From an uncultured Oscillospiraceae bacterium (GTDB taxonomy: Bacteria; Bacillota; Clostridia; Oscillospirales; Oscillospiraceae): 64,000 nt of DNA. Numbering within the stretch: position 1 is the stretch's first letter; every line of letters starts with the position of its first letter. Positions 50,725 to 59,287 of this stretch are shown in pieces. The DNA lies in NCBI GenBank assembly GCA_934591845.1, contig CAKTPO010000008.1, positions 19,474 to 83,473 on the forward strand, written 5' to 3'. The position numbers and the translations under genes were made by a program. The notes below the pieces were generated by a model. It was given only the letters and a program-made list of their open reading frames with translations, searched no databases and was not told the origin of the DNA.

Positions 50725-52097
50725 TGGGGGTCTCCCAACTTTTCCGCCACCTGAACCATAATGGCGCACTCCATGCGCTTGCGGAACAGCTTGCAGCCGG
50801 ATTCATAAACACCCTTTACAGAGCCGGTGGCATGGTAGGCGTTGGCGGCGCAGCCGCCGGAGCAGTAAAGTCTGGCCCAGCAGTCGTGGCAGTCCGGACG
50901 GGCATAGACATTGCAGGAGGCGAATTCCTGTTGGATTTCCCTATTGGTTACACCGTCCCAGATGTTGCCCAGCTTGAATTTTTCCTCGCCTACGAACTGA
51001 TGGCAGGGGTACAGGTCGCCCCAGGGGGTCACGGCCATGTATTCCGTTCCGCTGCCGCAGCCGGAAATGCGCTTGTAAATGCAGGGGCCGCCGGTGAGGT
51101 CAATCATGTAGTGGTAGAAGGTAAAGGGACGGCCCTCTTTGTACCGCTCCAGTTGAAGCTTTGCAAGCTCCTCATACTGCTCCATGACAATGGCCAGGTC
51201 CTCCTCGGTTAGTCCTGCGGGGTCTCCCGCGGCGGTGACCACCGGCTCCATGGAAAGCTCCGTAAAGCCCAGATCCAGCATGGTCCGGATGTCTTTTAAG
51301 AAGTCCGGGTTGGCATGGGTGAACGTACCCCGCATGTAGTAGTCCTTGCCCCCACGCTGCCGCACCAACTCCTGGAATTTGGGGACGATCCGGTCAAAGC
51401 TGCCGTGGCCCGCATAGTCCACCCGGAACCGGTCATGGATTTCTTTCCGGCCATCCAGGCTCAGAACCACGTTGCTCATTTCCTTGTTGGCAAAGTCGAT
51501 GACGTCCTGGTCAATGAGCATCCCGTTGGTGGTCAGGGTGAAGCGGAAGTTTTTGCCCGCTTCTTTTTCAATGCTCCGGGCATAGGCCACCAGCTGCTTC
51601 ACCACGTCAAAGTTCATCAGAGGTTCGCCGCCGAAGAAGTCCACTTCCAGATTTTTCCGGCTGCCGGAATGGCTCACCAGGAAGTCCAGAGCCTGTTTGC
51701 CCACTTCAAAAGACATGATGGCCCGGTCGCCATGATACTTGCCCTGGGAGGCAAAGCAGTAGGAGCAATTGAGGTTGCAGGTGTGGGCAATGTGCAGACA
51801 CAGGGCCTTTACCACCCCGGAGGTCCGGGCCTTTAATTCCCCGGCCATGGAGGCAAAGGTGTCCGGAGTAAAGAGCTTGCCGGCATCTTTCAAAGCAGTG
51901 ATGTCGTCATAGCATTCGGAAAGCTCCTGGGGGTCGATTTCCGGATACTTGGCGGCAACCTGGGCCAGGGCGTCCTGCCGGGAGCAGGATTCGTAGAGTC
52001 CAATAAGGTCGTAGGCGGCCTCATCCACCACATGGACGGAACCGGAGCATACATCCAGAACGATGTTATAGCCGTTTAACTGATACTGATGGATCAT
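50721..52097 (-). CDS. scfB: SCIFF peptide radical SAM maturase (thioether-forming)
   Basis: 458 residues. An N-terminal RiPP-recognition-like region (residues 1-85), the radical SAM cluster motif CNLNCSYC (about 110-117), FFGGEPLMNF, and a C-terminal SPASM/twitch-type cysteine region (CGSGTEYMAVTPWGDLYPCHQFVGE, then CHDCWARLYCSGGCAANAY). This is the layout of the six-Cys radical SAM maturase that links Cys thiols to alpha carbons in the SCIFF peptide. The peptide gene lies just upstream at 52159-52305, separated by a hairpin. The start at 52097 is the ATG after AGGAGAAAA. Confidence 0.95.
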   Translation of the reverse strand: MIHQYQLNGYNIVLDVCSGSVHVVDEAAYDLIGLYESCSRQDALAQVAAKYPEIDPQELSECYDDITALKDAGKLFTPDTFASMAGELKARTSGVVKALCLHIAHTCNLNCSYCFASQGKYHGDRAIMSFEVGKQALDFLVSHSGSRKNLEVDFFGGEPLMNFDVVKQLVAYARSIEKEAGKNFRFTLTTNGMLIDQDVIDFANKEMSNVVLSLDGRKEIHDRFRVDYAGHGSFDRIVPKFQELVRQRGGKDYYMRGTFTHANPDFLKDIRTMLDLGFTELSMEPVVTAAGDPAGLTEEDLAIVMEQYEELAKLQLERYKEGRPFTFYHYMIDLTGGPCIYKRISGCGSGTEYMAVTPWGDLYPCHQFVGEEKFKLGNIWDGVTNREIQQEFASCNVYARPDCHDCWARLYCSGGCAANAYHATGSVKGVYESGCKLFRKRMECAIMVQVAEKLGDPQ

Positions 52098-52117
52098 ATT
52101 TTTTCTCCTTGCACACG

Positions 52118-52147
52118 AAAAATGCCGCCCAAACAGGCGGCATTTTC
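52118..52147 (-). terminator. Attenuator-like hairpin between scfA and scfB
   Basis: Stem AAATGCCGCC / GGCGGCATTT with loop CAAACA, flanked by A/T runs. It lies between the peptide and maturase genes and may let more peptide mRNA than maturase mRNA be made. Confidence 0.85.
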
Positions 52148-52158
52148 AAAAAATAAGA

Positions 52159-52305
52159 TTACTTATTCTTGTTCTCGCACTTCTGGTTGGCGATGCCGCT
52201 GCTGGTCTTGCAAGCAGACTGGCAGGAGGTCTGGCACTCGCCGCAGCCGCCGTTCTTGGCGCTCTGGCAGAGGTTACGGGTCTCGATGGTCTGGATATGC
52301 TTCAT
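52159..52305 (-). CDS. scfA: SCIFF ribosomal peptide precursor (six cysteines)
   Basis: 48 residues, too short for ordinary gene finding. It begins MKHIQTIETRNLCQSAKNGG and has cysteines at 13, 21, 24, 28, 32 and 43, matching the six-cysteines-in-forty-five family conserved across Clostridia. AGGAGGAAA lies before the ATG and a consensus promoter at 52342-52370. Its maturase follows. The product in most Clostridia is of unknown function. Confidence 0.93.
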   Translation of the reverse strand: MKHIQTIETRNLCQSAKNGGCGECQTSCQSACKTSSGIANQKCENKNK

Positions 52306-52341
52306 GGAAGTTTCCTCCTGGTAATTGTTTTTTATTCTTAG

Positions 52342-52370
52342 AGTTTATCATGTAAAGCGGGAAATGTCAA
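52342..52370 (-). promoter_or_regulatory. Promoter of the SCIFF operon
   Basis: TTGACA (52370-52365), 17-bp spacer, TAAACT (52347-52342). Confidence 0.82.
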
Positions 52371-52658
52371 TTGCCTTTTCTCACAAAATGGGTGGCGGCA
52401 TCTTCTCTGGTTCAATGTTTTCCATGCCTGCGTTCTGTTTTATTTGTGGTATACTGGTTGCGATTCATAGTGATTTCCTCCGGTGAATGGTGTTGGAGAA
52501 CTTCATTTTACCATATGGGAAGGCACTATGGTTTTTTCAGGTGTCCAACTTCATTTTACAAGGCACTATTTTTCTTTGGGGCGTATTTTTCAACACGACC
52601 GTTTACAGTCCATCTCCCATGAAAGCGGAGCGTATCCGACTTCCATGGGAGTGGGATT
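52371..52658. other. Gene-free gap between the SCIFF promoter and the nitrogenase-like operon
   Basis: No convincing gene. CTTCATTTTAC appears twice (near 52501 and 52549), each beside GGCACTAT, and an 8-bp stem CTCCCATG / CATGGGAG (about 52614-52657) lies just past the last gene of the minus-strand operon. TTTTCTCACAAAATGGGTG near 52376 recurs at about 59301. It may contain old repeat remnants. Confidence 0.5.
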
Positions 52659-53833
52659 TCATTGGAGAAAGGGGTAGAGCGTATGCAACAGGTTGGCGGC
52701 TCCCTGTATGCCGGTGTAGGGGATATAGGGGGTGAGCATTTGCCGGCTCAGAGTGGGATAGTCCAGGCACAAAGTAGCTGCCTGGGGGTACAGTTCGCAG
52801 GCAGCACCGCAGCCCAAAAAGATCGTACCGGGGGAAACATCCTGTAGGGGCCCCACCATGCCGGTTTTGCAGAAAGTAGTCGCATCCTGCGGCGGCTGGA
52901 AAGGAAGCCCGGCTTCTTCCGTAAGGAACTCTAAAAGGGCATTTTGGCGGCTTTCGCGCACATCGATCCGAAGGGGGTGAATGCCCTGGGGGGTATTCAT
53001 CCGAAAATTGAATAGAATCCGGGAAACCCGTCGGGATTCTTCCTGCCATTCAGGATTCCGGTTTAATCCCAGGGCTTTTTCGGCATGACACAGCATGTTG
53101 TGAGAGCCGGAAATACCATAGGGCAGACCGCAATACCAGGGCGTACCCCAAAGTGTCTGGGCGGCTGTTGCCAAAGGAAGGGCACAGGGGTCTGCCACCA
53201 GAATCCAGTCTGCTTTTCTCACATCGGAAAGGGCGTACTTTCCGTCTTGCCGGTTCAACAGGGCGACCCCCAAGTAGTCCCGGAGCATTCGCCGGATTTC
53301 ATTTACATCGGCAGTACCGTTCCAAACAGAGGCATCCAGGCCCAGAACCAGTGCCCGGTTTTCTCCGGCCTCCCGTGGGCGGCCTCCCGTGGGCGGCCCG
53401 CCTGGGTCAGCACCTGGGCCGCCATGGTATGGGCCTGTTCAAAACCAAGTTCCTCCCGGCCCTCCATGGGAATCCGATCCCAGCACAAAAGCTTGGCAGA
53501 AACCTCCTGCTGAAGCCGGTGACAGAGACCCTCCAGGTCGGTTCCGATAATTTCACTGACCGGGGAGGAGGTGACAAACAGCACCCTGGGGGCGGCGATG
53601 CGATCCAGCTCCCGGATCGCATCCTCCAAATTGTCCGTATCTCCAAAAATAATCTGTTTTTCTTCCAGTCCGGTGGTAAACAGGTTCTGCACATCTCCGC
53701 CGATGGAACTTTGGGCATAGTGCATGGTTCCCTCTGGGCCAAACTCCACCAAGGCGGCATCCAGCCAACCGGAAACCGCCCGGAGAAATCCGGCTCTGGG
53801 AGACAGCGGTGGGAGATTTTCGTATACGATCAT
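52659..53833 (-). pseudogene. NifK-like subunit gene, frameshifted by a 14-bp tandem duplication
   Basis: The ATG at 53833 overlaps the stop of the NifD-like gene (ATGA) and reads MIVYENLPPLSPRAGF... to about residue 149. There a 14-bp unit is present twice (53367-53380, 53381-53394), shifting the frame to an early stop at 53303. Removing one unit restores continuous reading through GENRALVLGLDASVWNG to the stop at 52659, giving about 386 residues of nitrogenase component 1 beta-type sequence. TSSPVSEIIGTDLEG matches the region around the third cluster Cys of NifK, but with Ser in its place; the other two cluster Cys positions also lack Cys. It could be a real pseudogene, a phase-variable gene or an assembly artefact. 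Confidence 0.85.
53367..53394. repeat. Perfect 14-bp tandem duplication inside the NifK-like gene
   Basis: Two adjacent identical units GGCCTCCCGTGGGC. Fourteen is not a multiple of three, so the copy number decides the frame. Confidence 0.95.
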
Positions 53834-55077
53834 CCTGCATCCCTCCCGGATTGTAAGGATTCTGCCAGCTGATTCAGACAGTTTCGGTAGAAGGCAAATC
53901 CAGCTTCCACGGGCCTGGTTTTCAGATTTACATGGACGGTGGAATACTGCTTCAAGACACTGCCCACCGCACCGATAAAGTAATCCGGAGGACACTGGGC
54001 AAGCATGGCTTCTACGGCCTGGCTGCTGGCATTTTGGAGCATACGGGGATTGGCAAGGGCTTCCAGAGCTTGTCTGCTAAAATCATCCTGATCTATTACG
54101 CTTCCCAGGAAAATGACGGTGGGAATCATGCCCAATTGTGTCAAAAACAGGCAGGTTTCAAAGGGATAGAGAATAACCTGGCTGTAAAAAAAGGTTTTCC
54201 CGGTAAGCTGAGGCCGCAGATCATCCACAAGGGTACGGATAGCCTCCAGGTTTTCGTTGATAAAGGGCTGTACATTGTCACCGGTCAGAGCTTCCAGAGA
54301 TTTCCATGCGCTGATCGTGGCATCCAAGTTCAGCTTTTGGTCAAAACGGATATAGGGAATATCATAAAGTTTCTGAAGCTTTTTACCGGTTTCCAAACCG
54401 GTGCCATCTAAAACCAGCGTAAACTCCACCTGGGACAGGGCTTCCAGCTTGTCCATGGTAATATCATAAGGAAGAATGCTGTCCAGCTGATAGCCCTGCG
54501 CCAACAGGTAGCGGACGGGTTCAGACTGGGCAGCACCGGGGTGGCGCGCACCCAGTACGGCGAAGTGCCGGGGCTTTTTAAGGCCGGGACGAACGCAGCC
54601 GGTAAGGGCGGCCAGTGCCTGCTCCATGCCTTGGAAATAGCTAAAGGTTTTGAAATTTTCCGTAGGAATCAGGGTGATGATTTTCCCCGTGCGGGCGGCA
54701 ACGGTATCCACCACGCTTTGCAAATCCTCAGAGAGTACCTCCAGGCTACAGGAGGTTACCAGGAATACCGCTTTGGTACCGGGGCGATTGGCTTCCCGGT
54801 CCAGCAGGTCTTCCAGCTGGGGACGGATGCCGAAGATGACATCGGAGTCGGACAGCTGTACTGCCAAAATCCGGGACCCTCCCTTGCCCTGCTGTTGGTG
54901 AAGGGTTTCCAGCTTGGCATAGTATACACAGTCCTGGGTTCCAATATAAATCAGGGTTACATCCTGAATGCCGGAGAACACGGCCCCCACACCGAAAAGG
55001 GGACAGTGCTTGCCGGGGGAGATGGTTTTTGAGTACTGGGGCACCTGCCGGGGGGTGACAAATTCACGTAGGTACAT
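53830..55077 (-). CDS. NifD-like nitrogenase component 1 subunit
   Basis: 415 residues. Cysteines at 25 (KHCPLFGVGAVFSGIQD), 50 (GTQDCVYYA) and 110 (VTSCSLEVL) align in context with the three P-cluster ligands of NifD and the Fe-S ligands of other NifD-like reductases (CfbD, BchN). The Cys and His that hold FeMo-cofactor are not evident. It probably forms the catalytic component with the NifK-like protein and is reduced by the NifH-like protein. The ATG at 55077 is 10 bp after the nifH-like stop. It lies in an operon with a cobalamin/iron-type importer and lacks nifB, nifE and nifN, so it belongs to the nitrogenase-like (group IV-type) rather than N2-fixing proteins. Confidence 0.88.
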   Translation of the reverse strand: MYLREFVTPRQVPQYSKTISPGKHCPLFGVGAVFSGIQDVTLIYIGTQDCVYYAKLETLHQQQGKGGSRILAVQLSDSDVIFGIRPQLEDLLDREANRPGTKAVFLVTSCSLEVLSEDLQSVVDTVAARTGKIITLIPTENFKTFSYFQGMEQALAALTGCVRPGLKKPRHFAVLGARHPGAAQSEPVRYLLAQGYQLDSILPYDITMDKLEALSQVEFTLVLDGTGLETGKKLQKLYDIPYIRFDQKLNLDATISAWKSLEALTGDNVQPFINENLEAIRTLVDDLRPQLTGKTFFYSQVILYPFETCLFLTQLGMIPTVIFLGSVIDQDDFSRQALEALANPRMLQNASSQAVEAMLAQCPPDYFIGAVGSVLKQYSTVHVNLKTRPVEAGFAFYRNCLNQLAESLQSGRDAG

Positions 55078-55087
55078 GGCAGACTCC

Positions 55088-55843
55088 TTACTGCTCCCGG
55101 AAGGCAGAGAGCTTCTCTGCCAAATCCAGATAGACCAGAGCCTGGTCGCTTTCCGGGAACTGGGCAACTACGGTTCTGCCCAGGTCTTCTGCCTGCTGCA
55201 CCAGGGCGCATCGGGGAACGGTGCCGAAAATAGGTACCTGTTCCTCCTGTGCAAACTGCTCCACCTTCTCCAGCTCCCGGTCGATATTGCGTCGGTTTAC
55301 AATCAAGCCTCCCAGCTTCAAAGGCGTATAGGCAGAGAACTCCCGAACGGCAGCGCAGATGTTTCCGGCTGCGTACAGAGACATCATTTCTCCACTGGTA
55401 ACCACCAGAACCACATCGGCATAGCCCCCACGCAAAGGCATGGCAAAGCCGCCACAGACCACATCCCCCAACACGTCGTAGAGAACAATGTCCGGCTGAT
55501 AGGTTTCATAGGCATGGAGGGTTGCAAGGGTGTCAAAGGCAGACACGATCCCCTTGCCGGCACAGCCTCTGCCGGGGGCAGGGCCGCCAGCTTCGGCACA
55601 GAGAACCCCAGCCTCCCCCACAAATACGACATCCTCCAGCGTGATGGCACTGCCCTTTGTGCGGATGGTATCCAGCACCGTGGGGATCCGCTTTCCCCCC
55701 ATCAGGTTGCAGGTAGAGTCGGATTTTGGGTCGCAGCCAATCTGCATAACCTGTTTCCCCTGGCGGGCAAGGGCACAAGACAGGTTTGAAACGGTGGTGG
55801 ACTTTCCAATGCCACCTTTCCCGTATACGGCAATTTTAAGCAT
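55088..55843 (-). CDS. NifH-like ATP-dependent reductase (nitrogenase-like)
   Basis: 251 residues. P-loop [11 protein letters not shown] (residues 7-17), [15 protein letters not shown] switch I region, and both cluster Cys in [14 protein letters not shown] and [17 protein letters not shown]. All features needed for an ATP-driven [4Fe-4S] electron donor to the D/K-like partner are present. It is shorter than NifH (about 290) at the C terminus. Its start overlaps the end of the ABC ATPase gene by 8 bp, showing that transport and reductase genes are translationally linked. Confidence 0.93.
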   Translation of the reverse strand: MLKIAVYGKGGIGKSTTVSNLSCALARQGKQVMQIGCDPKSDSTCNLMGGKRIPTVLDTIRTKGSAITLEDVVFVGEAGVLCAEAGGPAPGRGCAGKGIVSAFDTLATLHAYETYQPDIVLYDVLGDVVCGGFAMPLRGGYADVVLVVTSGEMMSLYAAGNICAAVREFSAYTPLKLGGLIVNRRNIDRELEKVEQFAQEEQVPIFGTVPRCALVQQAEDLGRTVVAQFPESDQALVYLDLAEKLSAFREQ

Positions 55844-56651
55844 GATGTTGTTCCTCAGTCACCATTTTAGTTGGAATATAGTAGGCAGAGCCATGGTTAT
55901 AGAAAACTTTCTCCGTTTCCACCCGGAAGATGTCCCGTAACAGCTTTGCCTCATACAGCTCCTCTGGGACACCCTGGGCAGCCAGAACTCCGTCTTTCAC
56001 CACAGCGATCCGGTCAGAGTAATAGGCAGCCTGATTCAGGTCGTGGAGAACCATGACCACGCTGATTTTTTGCTCCTGCTGGATTTTCTTCACCAGGTCC
56101 AGCACTGCCAGCTGATAGGAAATATCCAGGAACGTGGTGGGTTCGTCCAGGAAGAGGATCTCCGGCTGCTGGGCCAGAGACATGGCGATCCATGCCATTT
56201 GGGACTCGCCTCCGGACAGGGTGGATACGGTGCGGAAGCGCATCCGGTCTACGCCGGTCAGATGCATCATTTCCTCAATGATGGCGAAATCCGCACCGGT
56301 AAGTCTGCCACCAAATTTGGCATAGGGTGCTCTGCCGTACTGAACCAGTCGCTCCACGGTGATATCCGGAGGAATGGACTTTTTCTGAGGCAGAATCGCA
56401 ATTCTGCGGGCAATTTTGTTGTTGCTCATGGTGGACAGATCACATCCGTCCAGGGTTACAGAGCCACCGCTGAGCTTGAGCAGACGGCACATTCCCTTAA
56501 GCAGTGTGCTTTTACCGGAGCCGTTGGGTCCGATGATGGTGAGGATTTCGTTGGGGCGAATACCCAGGGTGATATCCTTCACAATGGGGTGTCCTCCGAT
56601 GTCCACTTGAATGTGGTCGGCATAAAGCAGGTACTGTTCCTGGCTATTCAC
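55836..56651 (-). CDS. ABC transporter ATP-binding protein (BtuD/FecE class)
   Basis: 271 residues. Walker [12 protein letters not shown]-loop [17 protein letters not shown], signature [18 protein letters not shown], Walker [13 protein letters not shown] and H-loop [18 protein letters not shown]. This class energises cobalamin, haem or siderophore import. A GTG at 56651 directly follows the stop of the permease gene and has AGAGGTG upstream; an ATG at 56681 (overlapping the permease gene) is the alternative. Confidence 0.93.
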   Translation of the reverse strand: MNSQEQYLLYADHIQVDIGGHPIVKDITLGIRPNEILTIIGPNGSGKSTLLKGMCRLLKLSGGSVTLDGCDLSTMSNNKIARRIAILPQKKSIPPDITVERLVQYGRAPYAKFGGRLTGADFAIIEEMMHLTGVDRMRFRTVSTLSGGESQMAWIAMSLAQQPEILFLDEPTTFLDISYQLAVLDLVKKIQQEQKISVVMVLHDLNQAAYYSDRIAVVKDGVLAAQGVPEELYEAKLLRDIFRVETEKVFYNHGSAYYIPTKMVTEEQHHA

Positions 56652-56653
56652 TG

Positions 56654-57676
56654 CTACACCTCTTTCTTTCGCAGCATCCACAGGAAGAAGGGCGCGCCCA
56701 GCAGAGCCATGATGATGCCAACGGGAATTTCCGAGGGCTTCATCACCACCCTGCCAACCATATCACACAGGGTAAGGATGGCGGCACCGCCCAGTGCGGA
56801 GGCGGGCATCAGATACCGATAGTCAGAGCCAATGTACAATCGCATAATGTGTGGCACGCACAGGCCCACAAAGCTGATCAGCCCTGCAACGGACACGGCA
56901 GAGGCGGCCAGCAGAGAGGACACGGCAATCAGCAGAATGCGAACCCTGTCCACATTGATGCCCAGGCTGGTTGCCAGCTCATCGCCCATCATAAGGACAT
57001 TGAGCTTATTGGAGCACAGCAGGGCGCAGGTAATGCCCACCAGAAAGTAGGGCGTAACCATTCGAACCTGAGGCCAGCTCCGGGTGGACAGACCGCCTAC
57101 CATAAACCCTGCCAAGCCTTCCAGTGCATCGGGGTAACGAATGATGAGAATATTATTCACAGCCCCAAGCACGCTGGACAGGGCAACACCGGAGAGAATA
57201 AACCGGGTGGGGTTCAGCCCCCCCTTCCAGGCAAAAATGAAAATCAAAAAGGTAGTTGCCATCGCTCCCAGAAATGCACCCATGGGTACCACCGAGGAGG
57301 ACACGGAAAAGCACATACACATCACGTAGGTAGCCGTAGAAGCACCGGTGGTAACACCCAGTACACTGGGGGAGGCCATGGGGTTTCGCATCATGCCCTG
57401 CATAATCGCACCGGACAACGCAAGGCTGGAACCTACGATGCAGGCAAGAATGTTCCGGGGAAAGCGAACCTCCCGGATGATCACCGAGAACATACCGCTG
57501 TCCTGGTGGCGGAAGATGATGGAGAAAATGTCCCTGGGGGATACATCCACTGCTCCATACACATTGCTTGCCAGGAAGATGCCGCACAGAGATACGGCAA
57601 GAATTACAAGTTTTAGGATGTTCTTCCGATGCGTGGAACGGGATACGGCTTGTGCCGTAGCGTTTGGGTTCGCCAT
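56654..57676 (-). CDS. FecCD/BtuC family ABC permease
   Basis: 340 residues, ten membrane helices. PRNILACIVGSSLALSGAIMQGMMRNPMASPSVLG and the cytoplasmic coupling segment GLISFVGLCVPHIMRLYIGSDYRYLMP are diagnostic. It imports cobalamin, haem or Fe-siderophore with its ATPase and binding protein. It starts 1 bp before the end of the binding-protein gene (overlap at 57676). Confidence 0.94.
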   Translation of the reverse strand: MANPNATAQAVSRSTHRKNILKLVILAVSLCGIFLASNVYGAVDVSPRDIFSIIFRHQDSGMFSVIIREVRFPRNILACIVGSSLALSGAIMQGMMRNPMASPSVLGVTTGASTATYVMCMCFSVSSSVVPMGAFLGAMATTFLIFIFAWKGGLNPTRFILSGVALSSVLGAVNNILIIRYPDALEGLAGFMVGGLSTRSWPQVRMVTPYFLVGITCALLCSNKLNVLMMGDELATSLGINVDRVRILLIAVSSLLAASAVSVAGLISFVGLCVPHIMRLYIGSDYRYLMPASALGGAAILTLCDMVGRVVMKPSEIPVGIIMALLGAPFFLWMLRKKEV

Positions 57677-58683
57677 TAGGCTTCGGGGAACAGGTCGGGA
57701 TACAGGAAGGCAGCCAGCTGCTCATAAGCCTCAGCGTACCGGCTGTTGGGCTTGTACATATAAATGCTCACATCCAGATGACGATACCGGCCTTCTTTGT
57801 AAGCAGTCAGGTCCGTAAAGCCAGGCCAGCTCAGGGTACGCTCCACAGCAGCCTCCTGGTCGGCACCGCCACCGGCACAGAGAATGAACTGGGGGTCAAT
57901 TTCCAGAAGCTTCTCCATGCTGAACTCGTACTTTTCCTTGGTGATATCTCCATCGGGATAGGACAGAAGCTTTACATTCAAATCCCGAAGCATGCTGCCG
58001 CACATGGTCGTGGCAGAAGTGAAAGAAGGGGTGGTGGTGGGCATGATCAGCACGGCTTCCACGGAGTGACCGGCAACCTTTTCCCGAACGGCATCCACAC
58101 GGGCCTTCACATCTACGGCGCAAGTCTTATACAGGTCGGGACGGTCGGTGATATCGGTGAAGATTTTCACCAAATCCACGTACTGCTCTACGGTGTTGTA
58201 GTTGTATAACAGGCAGGGCACACCGGCGGCTTCCAGCAGTTCTGCCATTTCCACATCGGCTTTGGTATTGTTCATAATCACCAGGTCCGGCTCTGCTGCC
58301 AGAATTATCTCGGCACTGATGTCACCGCCGTCAGCCAGCACAGGGACGGCTTCCAGCTCCTGGGACAACGTGTAGGAGGAATACACGTCTCTGCGGTATA
58401 CCAGGCTACCGCCGCACTCATACCACAGAGGACAGTAGGAGCCGTAGGTACACACCACCCGCTGGGGGTTCTTGGCTACGGTGATTTCTTTGCCCCGGCC
58501 ATCGACAAAGGTCACGGTTTCCGGCTGGGCCGCTTCGGTGGCTGTTTCGGCAGTAGCCTGGGTTACCTGTTCGGTGGGAACCTGTTCGGTGGGGGTGGTG
58601 GCCTGGGGCGCAGCCTGGCCGCAGGCAGTCAGGAACAGAGTCAGGCAGAGAAATGTCAGGAGAATTTTGCTGAATTTTTTCAT
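57676..58683 (-). CDS. ABC transporter substrate-binding lipoprotein (BtuF/FepB class)
   Basis: 335 residues. Lipobox LFLTAC (Cys near 21), a Thr/Gln/Pro/Glu linker to about 55, then a class III binding-protein fold with FVDGRGKEITVAKNPQRVVCTYG, IILAAEPDLVIMNNT, and VPCLLYNYNTVEQYVDLVKIF. The ligand is not fixed by sequence. A cobalamin riboswitch upstream argues for a corrinoid or related tetrapyrrole. First gene of the nitrogenase-like operon; AGGTG precedes the ATG. Confidence 0.92.
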   Translation of the reverse strand: MKKFSKILLTFLCLTLFLTACGQAAPQATTPTEQVPTEQVTQATAETATEAAQPETVTFVDGRGKEITVAKNPQRVVCTYGSYCPLWYECGGSLVYRRDVYSSYTLSQELEAVPVLADGGDISAEIILAAEPDLVIMNNTKADVEMAELLEAAGVPCLLYNYNTVEQYVDLVKIFTDITDRPDLYKTCAVDVKARVDAVREKVAGHSVEAVLIMPTTTPSFTSATTMCGSMLRDLNVKLLSYPDGDITKEKYEFSMEKLLEIDPQFILCAGGGADQEAAVERTLSWPGFTDLTAYKEGRYRHLDVSIYMYKPNSRYAEAYEQLAAFLYPDLFPEA

Positions 58684-58721
58684 TGTCTTTCACCTCATAA
58701 AGGATTTGTTTTTTGGGTGAA

Positions 58722-58791
58722 AAGCAGAAAAAGTGCGTTGCAAAAGACTGGTAACATCAAATAAGATGCAAACCTGCCCTATGCAACGCCT
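58722..58791 (-). terminator. Expression-platform hairpin of the cobalamin riboswitch
   Basis: Minus-strand stem GGCGTTGCA / TGCAACGC with a T-rich follower (CTTTTTCTGCTTTT) 35-50 bp before the first gene. It is likely to be the ligand-controlled terminator. Confidence 0.6.
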
Positions 58792-58863
58792 AGCAATCTA
58801 TGTTCACCATAACCACCCTCCGAAAGTCCGCAGAGGCTGGGGCTACTGCTGCAAGCAGGGAAT

Positions 58864-59050
58864 ACAGGCAAGTGTCTGGCTTACAGCCTGCCAACATGGC
58901 TTCTCCAATTTCTTTCTCCGTGCGATCCTAAACCTCCGGCAGCACAGCAATTGGAGTTAACGGCTGAATACAGTAACGGCTTTGTGTGGGATTCTCACCC
59001 ACTTCCTTATTAAATGCTGCGTCCAAAATCTGGCTGCACAGCATACCTGT
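58864..59050 (-). promoter_or_regulatory. Cobalamin riboswitch upstream of the nitrogenase-like operon
   Basis: On the minus strand: the P1 strand ACAGGTATG, then TTTAATAAGGAAGTGGGTGA and GAATCCCAC (the GGAA...GGTGnnAATCC core), CCGTTACTGTA (the B12-box-like CCGCnACTGT segment), and 130 nt later GTAAGCCAGACACTTGCCTG closing P1. These are the conserved blocks of cobalamin riboswitches in order. A 24-bp insert region separates it from the downstream hairpin. The subclass (AdoCbl or aquocobalamin) is not decided. Confidence 0.8.
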
Positions 59051-59287
59051 GATCCATATATATCAGTCTATTGTGAAAACGAACTTTGTTCATTATTTCA
59101 CCGTTTCTGCATGATACCACGCTCTGCACGGGATGGCAAGGAGAATTTATAGGAATGGGACAAATTGTATACATTCCACAAAACGGATGCAGGGTTTTTG
59201 TAGGAAATTGAGGTGTCCATCGGTATTCTCCATACTTGCACTGGTATTTGCAAATCCGTCAACATTGATGGAACGACCGGACATTTT

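Noticed and set aside
52371..52658. Possible transposon remnant in the 52.4-52.6 kb gap
   Set aside because: Only short duplicated motifs (CTTCATTTTAC) are seen; no inverted ends or transposase fragment.
55088..55843. True nitrogenase nifH
   Set aside because: The reductase keeps NifH motifs, but nifB, E and N are absent, the D subunit lacks evident FeMo-cofactor ligands and the K subunit lacks cluster Cys, so nitrogen fixation is not supported.
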